From NCBI GenBank assembly GCA_012730105.1, contig JAAYBJ010000067.1, positions 1 through 45,980 on the forward strand: DNA of 45,980 nt, written 5' to 3'. Made by a program: the position numbers and the translations under genes. Origin of the DNA: Candidatus Hydrogenedentota bacterium. GTDB taxonomy: Bacteria; Hydrogenedentota; Hydrogenedentia; Hydrogenedentales; CAITNO01. Shown here one piece after another: positions 43,175-45,980 of the stretch; the stretch's first letter is position 1, and every line of letters begins with the position of its first letter. The notes below the pieces were generated by a model. The model did no database searches. It worked only from the letters and a program-made list of their open reading frames with translations, and was not told the origin of the DNA.

Positions 43175-44227
43175 TCAGGATTTCCCGCCGGGCAGCACCC
43201 AATGGGTTAAATCACGGCTCCAGGCGAGGCCCAACGCACCCCCGTGGGCATTACGGGCAACGCGATCCCCATGGAAAACCATGAGCCAACAGCCAAGATG
43301 CGCCTTACGGTCCAGCACCATGGGCGCGGTCGGACCGTTGTCGGCCCAGGTTACTTCCGGAAAGTCCTGATAACGAATTTCAGACCAGTCCAGCAGATTA
43401 TCGGAACGGGCAACACCGATACCGCGTCCTTTTCGGGTGGGTGAAAAGAACATGACCCACGCTCCCCCATCACGCACCAGGCAGACATTTTCCATGCCCG
43501 CGTGATCGGGCGTGTCTTTGCTGCTTAAAACCGGCCTGTCCGGAAGGGCCTCCTCCCACTGGTACAGGTCATCGGACATCAACAGCCCTATTTGTCCGTC
43601 AGTTTTATAGAAGCACCAGAATTTACCGTCATGCTCCACGACACATGGATCAATCTGGCGGCGCGATTTTGCCCAGCGGGCGGTGCATCCTTCCGGTTTG
43701 ATGGGTCTTGGGACATCCCAGGTCTCCAGATCGGCGCTTTCCATCAGCCAGAGCCGCGCTGCTTCACTTCCGTAAGTTTCACCGGGAGGGATCGGATAAC
43801 TCTGCAAGGCCATAATCCATCGGTTCCTATACCGGATAATGCTCCCAGGACTGGAGAATCCCAGCGGATCGCAAAGCAGTCGTCGGGGCGCCGACCAGTG
43901 CAGCAAATCTTTCGAACGAATTTCATCCAGGTTCAGACGATAGCCGGAAGATGTTTCTTCAACTGCCGTGTAATAACAATGATACAGGCCCTCATGTTCA
44001 AGCAACAAGGGATCACGCGCTGATACGGTCGGATCAAGATCCAATATCGGATTATGCCACGTTTTAATTGTTGCTGAACGCGCATCTTGTTGACCGCTTT
44101 GGACGGCATCCGTCGCAGCATCTTCCGCCGATATAACGATGGACAAGCCAACTGTGAAATATAGGGTTCCTGAAATCATGAATACAACGGAAATGATTCC
44201 GTACTTTTTAAGACAAAGAGATATCAT
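43175..44227 (-). CDS. Secreted five-bladed-propeller glycosidase-like protein (GH43/GH32/GH68 superfamily type)
   Basis: A 350-residue exported protein. The signal peptide (about 1-33) precedes a propeller with the start HNPILDLDPTVSARDPLLLEHEGLYHCYYTA, where SARDPLL gives the expected first acidic residue; further blades read RSKDLLHWSAP, QIDPCVVEHDGKFWCFYKT, GMENVCLVRDGGAWVMFFS (a likely catalytic Glu), and WSRDLTHWVLPGG. The substrate is unknown. A promoter with extended -10 TATAGT lies at 44267-44294. It is the only gene on this side of the ALDH palindrome, on the same strand, with no clear terminator between. Confidence 0.82.
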   Translation of the reverse strand: MISLCLKKYGIISVVFMISGTLYFTVGLSIVISAEDAATDAVQSGQQDARSATIKTWHNPILDLDPTVSARDPLLLEHEGLYHCYYTAVEETSSGYRLNLDEIRSKDLLHWSAPRRLLCDPLGFSSPGSIIRYRNRWIMALQSYPIPPGETYGSEAARLWLMESADLETWDVPRPIKPEGCTARWAKSRRQIDPCVVEHDGKFWCFYKTDGQIGLLMSDDLYQWEEALPDRPVLSSKDTPDHAGMENVCLVRDGGAWVMFFSPTRKGRGIGVARSDNLLDWSEIRYQDFPEVTWADNGPTAPMVLDRKAHLGCWLMVFHGDRVARNAHGGALGLAWSRDLTHWVLPGGKS

Positions 44228-44266
44228 TTGGACGATCCCGACTGTTGCTATGGGTTACTTATTTTT

Positions 44267-44294
44267 ACTATACCATACTGTCCCGTGCTTAACA
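44267..44294 (-). promoter_or_regulatory. Promoter of the propeller-glycosidase gene
   Basis: On the minus strand, TGTTAA (44294-44289), 16 bp, TATAGT (44272-44267) with extended TGG. About 40 bp before the ATG. The extended -10 TGGTATAGT is identical to that of abiE. Confidence 0.42.
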
Positions 44295-44736
44295 CTTCCA
44301 GGCTTCTGATAGGTATTCATGCGTTCGGCTTTAGGTGATTCAATTAGCGTTATTTGTTACGCGCAGAGAAAGCAAGGCATGCAATATAAGGGCGGGGTTC
44401 ATAGTCAAATCCACGGTACCGATGCATGGCCGACATGTTATACCACGGGTCCTTGCCGTCGCTTGCGATTACGAGGACGACGCACGAGCACGAGCACTAG
44501 GGCTCGTTGGGTGCAAGGCGGGGATCGGGATCAAAATTACCCCGGTTGTCGAGAAATGGAATATCAAGAGAAGGCGGTTTACCAAAGGAGAGTATGGTAA
44601 CCAGAAATCCATTGTTCATGCCAGTTCAACTTACCTGCGAATACGAGTCACGTGCAGGAAGTGCGGTGGAGCCAAGCACACATTCCATTCACCGTGCTCC
44701 TGCCCCCTAAATCCTGTGCCCTATCCCCTCACCAGG
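44295..44736. other. Gene-free stretch with short CACGAG repeats
   Basis: No gene I trust. It holds a run of CACGAG units (44484-44498 region, within the ACGAGGACGACGCACGAGCA stretch) and a cysteine-rich spurious open frame at 44335-44796. Nothing else stands out. Confidence 0.35.
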
Positions 44737-44766
44737 TTGCGGATACTACACTCGTTGGATTATATT
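44737..44766 (+). promoter_or_regulatory. Candidate promoter for the last gene
   Basis: TTGCGG (44737-44742), 18 bp, TATATT (44761-44766), about 35 bp before the ATG at 44801. GAGG follows at 44789. Confidence 0.35.
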
Positions 44767-44800
44767 GACGCTGTGACCACTAACCATCGAGGCTAAACCC

Positions 44801-45721
44801 ATGCGTAATCTTTATTACCTGCTCTCCGCGTACCTGTTGCTGTTGTGTTCAACGGTCTCGTTTGCCGACGAGTCAACCCTTGCCTTCAAACAGGCCGGCA
44901 ACGAAAGTTATACTTTTGACACTGGTATCCTACGGGGCACCCTGCGCCAGGAGGGCCGTTCCATCGGACTGCTCTCCCTGGAACATATCCCATCGGGAAG
45001 CCGTCTTGACGGAAACGATTACGGTGTCTTCAGCCATTACCGGGTTTTCACCGCCAATAAACGCTATGGCGACGGGGCATGGTACCTGCCGAGCACCTCG
45101 CGGCTAAACCCGGACGGTTCTGTGGAGATCTCCTGGCCGGCCTCGGAAGAGTGCCCCTTTGAGTTGAAGGCGCTTTATCGACTGAGCGCCCCGGATACCC
45201 TTGACCTGATAACTTCCGTCACCGCGCACAGCGATCTGAAGGCTTTTGAATCCTTTCTCGCCTCCTATTTTACCGAGGCCTTCCCCGCCTCCTCCGTCTA
45301 TGCCCTGGGTGACGGAAAGGATGCCCCCTCCTTTCAAACGACAGAACAGGAACAGGGCCATTGGCAGGCTTTCCCGAGGGACAGGGATTCTGTCGCCCTC
45401 ATTCAGGACGGCCGCTGGAAGATTGAACCCAACCCGGTGGACTGGGTCATCCGCGGTGACGCAACCCGCCCGCTTGCCCTGCGCCGGAACCCGCAAACGG
45501 GCGTCTGCGCCGTGGTGATGGCGCGGCCGGAGGATTGTTTCGCTGTGATGACGCCGTACGCGGCCGAAGGCCACCGCTCTCTGTACCTGTCGTTGTTCGG
45601 GCGCGATATCAAGGCGGGCGAGACCGCTGCGGCACGGGCGCGCCTCGTGGTACGTCCGCTCTCCAACGACGAAGAGGCAGTAAGCCTGTACGAAGCCTAT
45701 ATCAAAGAAGGGCAACGGTAG
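44801..45721 (+). CDS. Secreted protein of unknown function
   Basis: A 306-residue protein with a clear signal peptide (YYLLSAYLLLLCSTVSFA, about 4-22). The rest is beta-rich: FDTGILRGTLRQEGRSIGLLSLEHIPSG, GVFSHYRVFTANKRYGDGAW, and SEECPFELKALYRLSAPDTLDLITSV look like strands of a galactose-mutarotase-type beta-sandwich, as in proteins that bind or remodel sugars, but I do not recognise the family. Two cysteine-containing strands (PQTGVCAVVMARPEDCFAVM) recall a conserved core. GAGG precedes the start. It may act on the sugars released by the propeller glycosidase encoded divergently. Confidence 0.75.
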   Translation: MRNLYYLLSAYLLLLCSTVSFADESTLAFKQAGNESYTFDTGILRGTLRQEGRSIGLLSLEHIPSGSRLDGNDYGVFSHYRVFTANKRYGDGAWYLPSTSRLNPDGSVEISWPASEECPFELKALYRLSAPDTLDLITSVTAHSDLKAFESFLASYFTEAFPASSVYALGDGKDAPSFQTTEQEQGHWQAFPRDRDSVALIQDGRWKIEPNPVDWVIRGDATRPLALRRNPQTGVCAVVMARPEDCFAVMTPYAAEGHRSLYLSLFGRDIKAGETAAARARLVVRPLSNDEEAVSLYEAYIKEGQR

Positions 45722-45773
45722 CAGTAGTATAATATTTTCGAACTACCACAATCGAAAACAAGAAAATAGGTAC

Positions 45774-45844
45774 GTTGTTCACGCTTTAGCGTGCTATTTC
45801 GTTCAAGGTTCTTGTGTTAACACGCACACTAAAGTGTGAACAAC
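45774..45844. repeat. REP-like pair of inverted hairpins with compensatory changes
   Basis: Arms 45774-45794 and 45824-45844 are inverted copies with two differences out of 21. Each arm is itself a hairpin: CACGCT-TT-AGCGTG in the left, CACACT-AA-AGTGTG in the right. The two differences (G to A and C to T) fall at paired positions, so pairing is preserved in both hairpins, which points to selection or shared origin as structured DNA/RNA. BIME-like arrangement. Confidence 0.6.
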
Positions 45845-45856
45845 ATACTCTGAATC

Positions 45857-45980
45857 ACTAGTGTCCGGTTAAAAGTTGAATAATTCCAATTGGTTACGGT
45901 CGTCACCTCTGTTTTTGTCATCGTCATCTTTCGAAAACACCTGTAAAATGGGGCTTTTCTCGAAAAGACTGACGCTTAAA
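45857..45980 (+). mobile_element. Possible IS end at the window edge
   Basis: ACTAGTGTCCGGTTAAAA (45857-45874) resembles the terminal inverted repeat of some IS elements, and no gene follows before the window ends. Only one end is visible, so this is a weak call. Confidence 0.25.

Noticed and set aside
44335-44796. Cysteine-rich 153-codon open frame
   Set aside because: No start context, no recognisable domain, and it runs over a candidate promoter of the next gene.
1-45980. Search for CRISPR arrays, tRNA and rRNA genes
   Set aside because: No regularly spaced repeats of CRISPR length and no tRNA- or rRNA-like segments were recognised by eye.

Overview
This is a 46-kb, gene-sparse segment of a bacterial chromosome. 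The taxon is inferred from gene content only. Tat-exported sugar-isomerase-like proteins, a DUF1080 protein, several secreted glycan-active proteins, and an ECF sigma factor fused to extracytoplasmic carboxypeptidase-regulatory-like repeats all recall uncultured glycan-degrading lineages such as Hydrogenedentota, Lentisphaerota, Planctomycetota or Sumerlaeota. No rRNA, tRNA or CRISPR array was seen.

Bases 1-11.4 kb form a defence and mobile-element region. It opens with the 3' end of a BREX cluster: the C-terminal part of a BrxHII-type helicase, then pglZ, then brxA, overlapping in the order expected for type 3 BREX. An IS-like block follows, with paired 18-bp end-type repeats and a transposase that joins an IS21 IstA-like N-terminus to an IS630-type DDE domain. 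Next is an AbiE toxin-antitoxin operon whose toxin carries extra WYL and zinc-ribbon modules. After that come an HTH-protein remnant and an overlapping pair made of a tyrosine/dual-specificity phosphatase and a macrodomain-like protein of unknown role.

Bases 11.5-19.1 kb hold a methyltransferase, an SGNH-DUF1080 secreted protein, a DUF4160/DUF2442 pair, an operon of acetoacetate-decarboxylase-like and ketopantoate-reductase-like genes, and two Tat-exported TIM-barrel sugar isomerase/epimerase-like proteins. A 1.1-kb gene-free stretch (19.1-20.2 kb) contains a 32-bp inverted repeat and a 279-bp element with two inward-facing pairs of 18-bp repeats, which looks like a non-autonomous IS21-type element.

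Bases 20.2-27.1 kb carry a co-directional run of three large secreted proteins: a GH36-type alpha-galactosidase, a GH28-like beta-helix/SGNH fusion, and a multi-domain beta-propeller glycosidase-like protein. A small graveyard follows (a ferredoxin fragment duplicated from a gene 2 kb away, and a truncated AAA ATPase), then a Phd/VapC toxin-antitoxin pair with a clear promoter-operator, and a GNAT acetyltransferase.

Bases 29.2-46 kb contain an operon of a Tat-exported FAD oxidoreductase and a NapH-NapG fusion (probably a periplasmic redox pair), RsgA, the 1208-residue membrane-spanning sigma factor, a sialidase-like secreted protein, two aldehyde dehydrogenases behind a perfect 15-bp-arm palindrome, a secreted five-bladed-propeller glycosidase and a secreted protein of unknown function. 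REP-like inverted repeats and 9-bp periodic repeats lie in several intergenic gaps.
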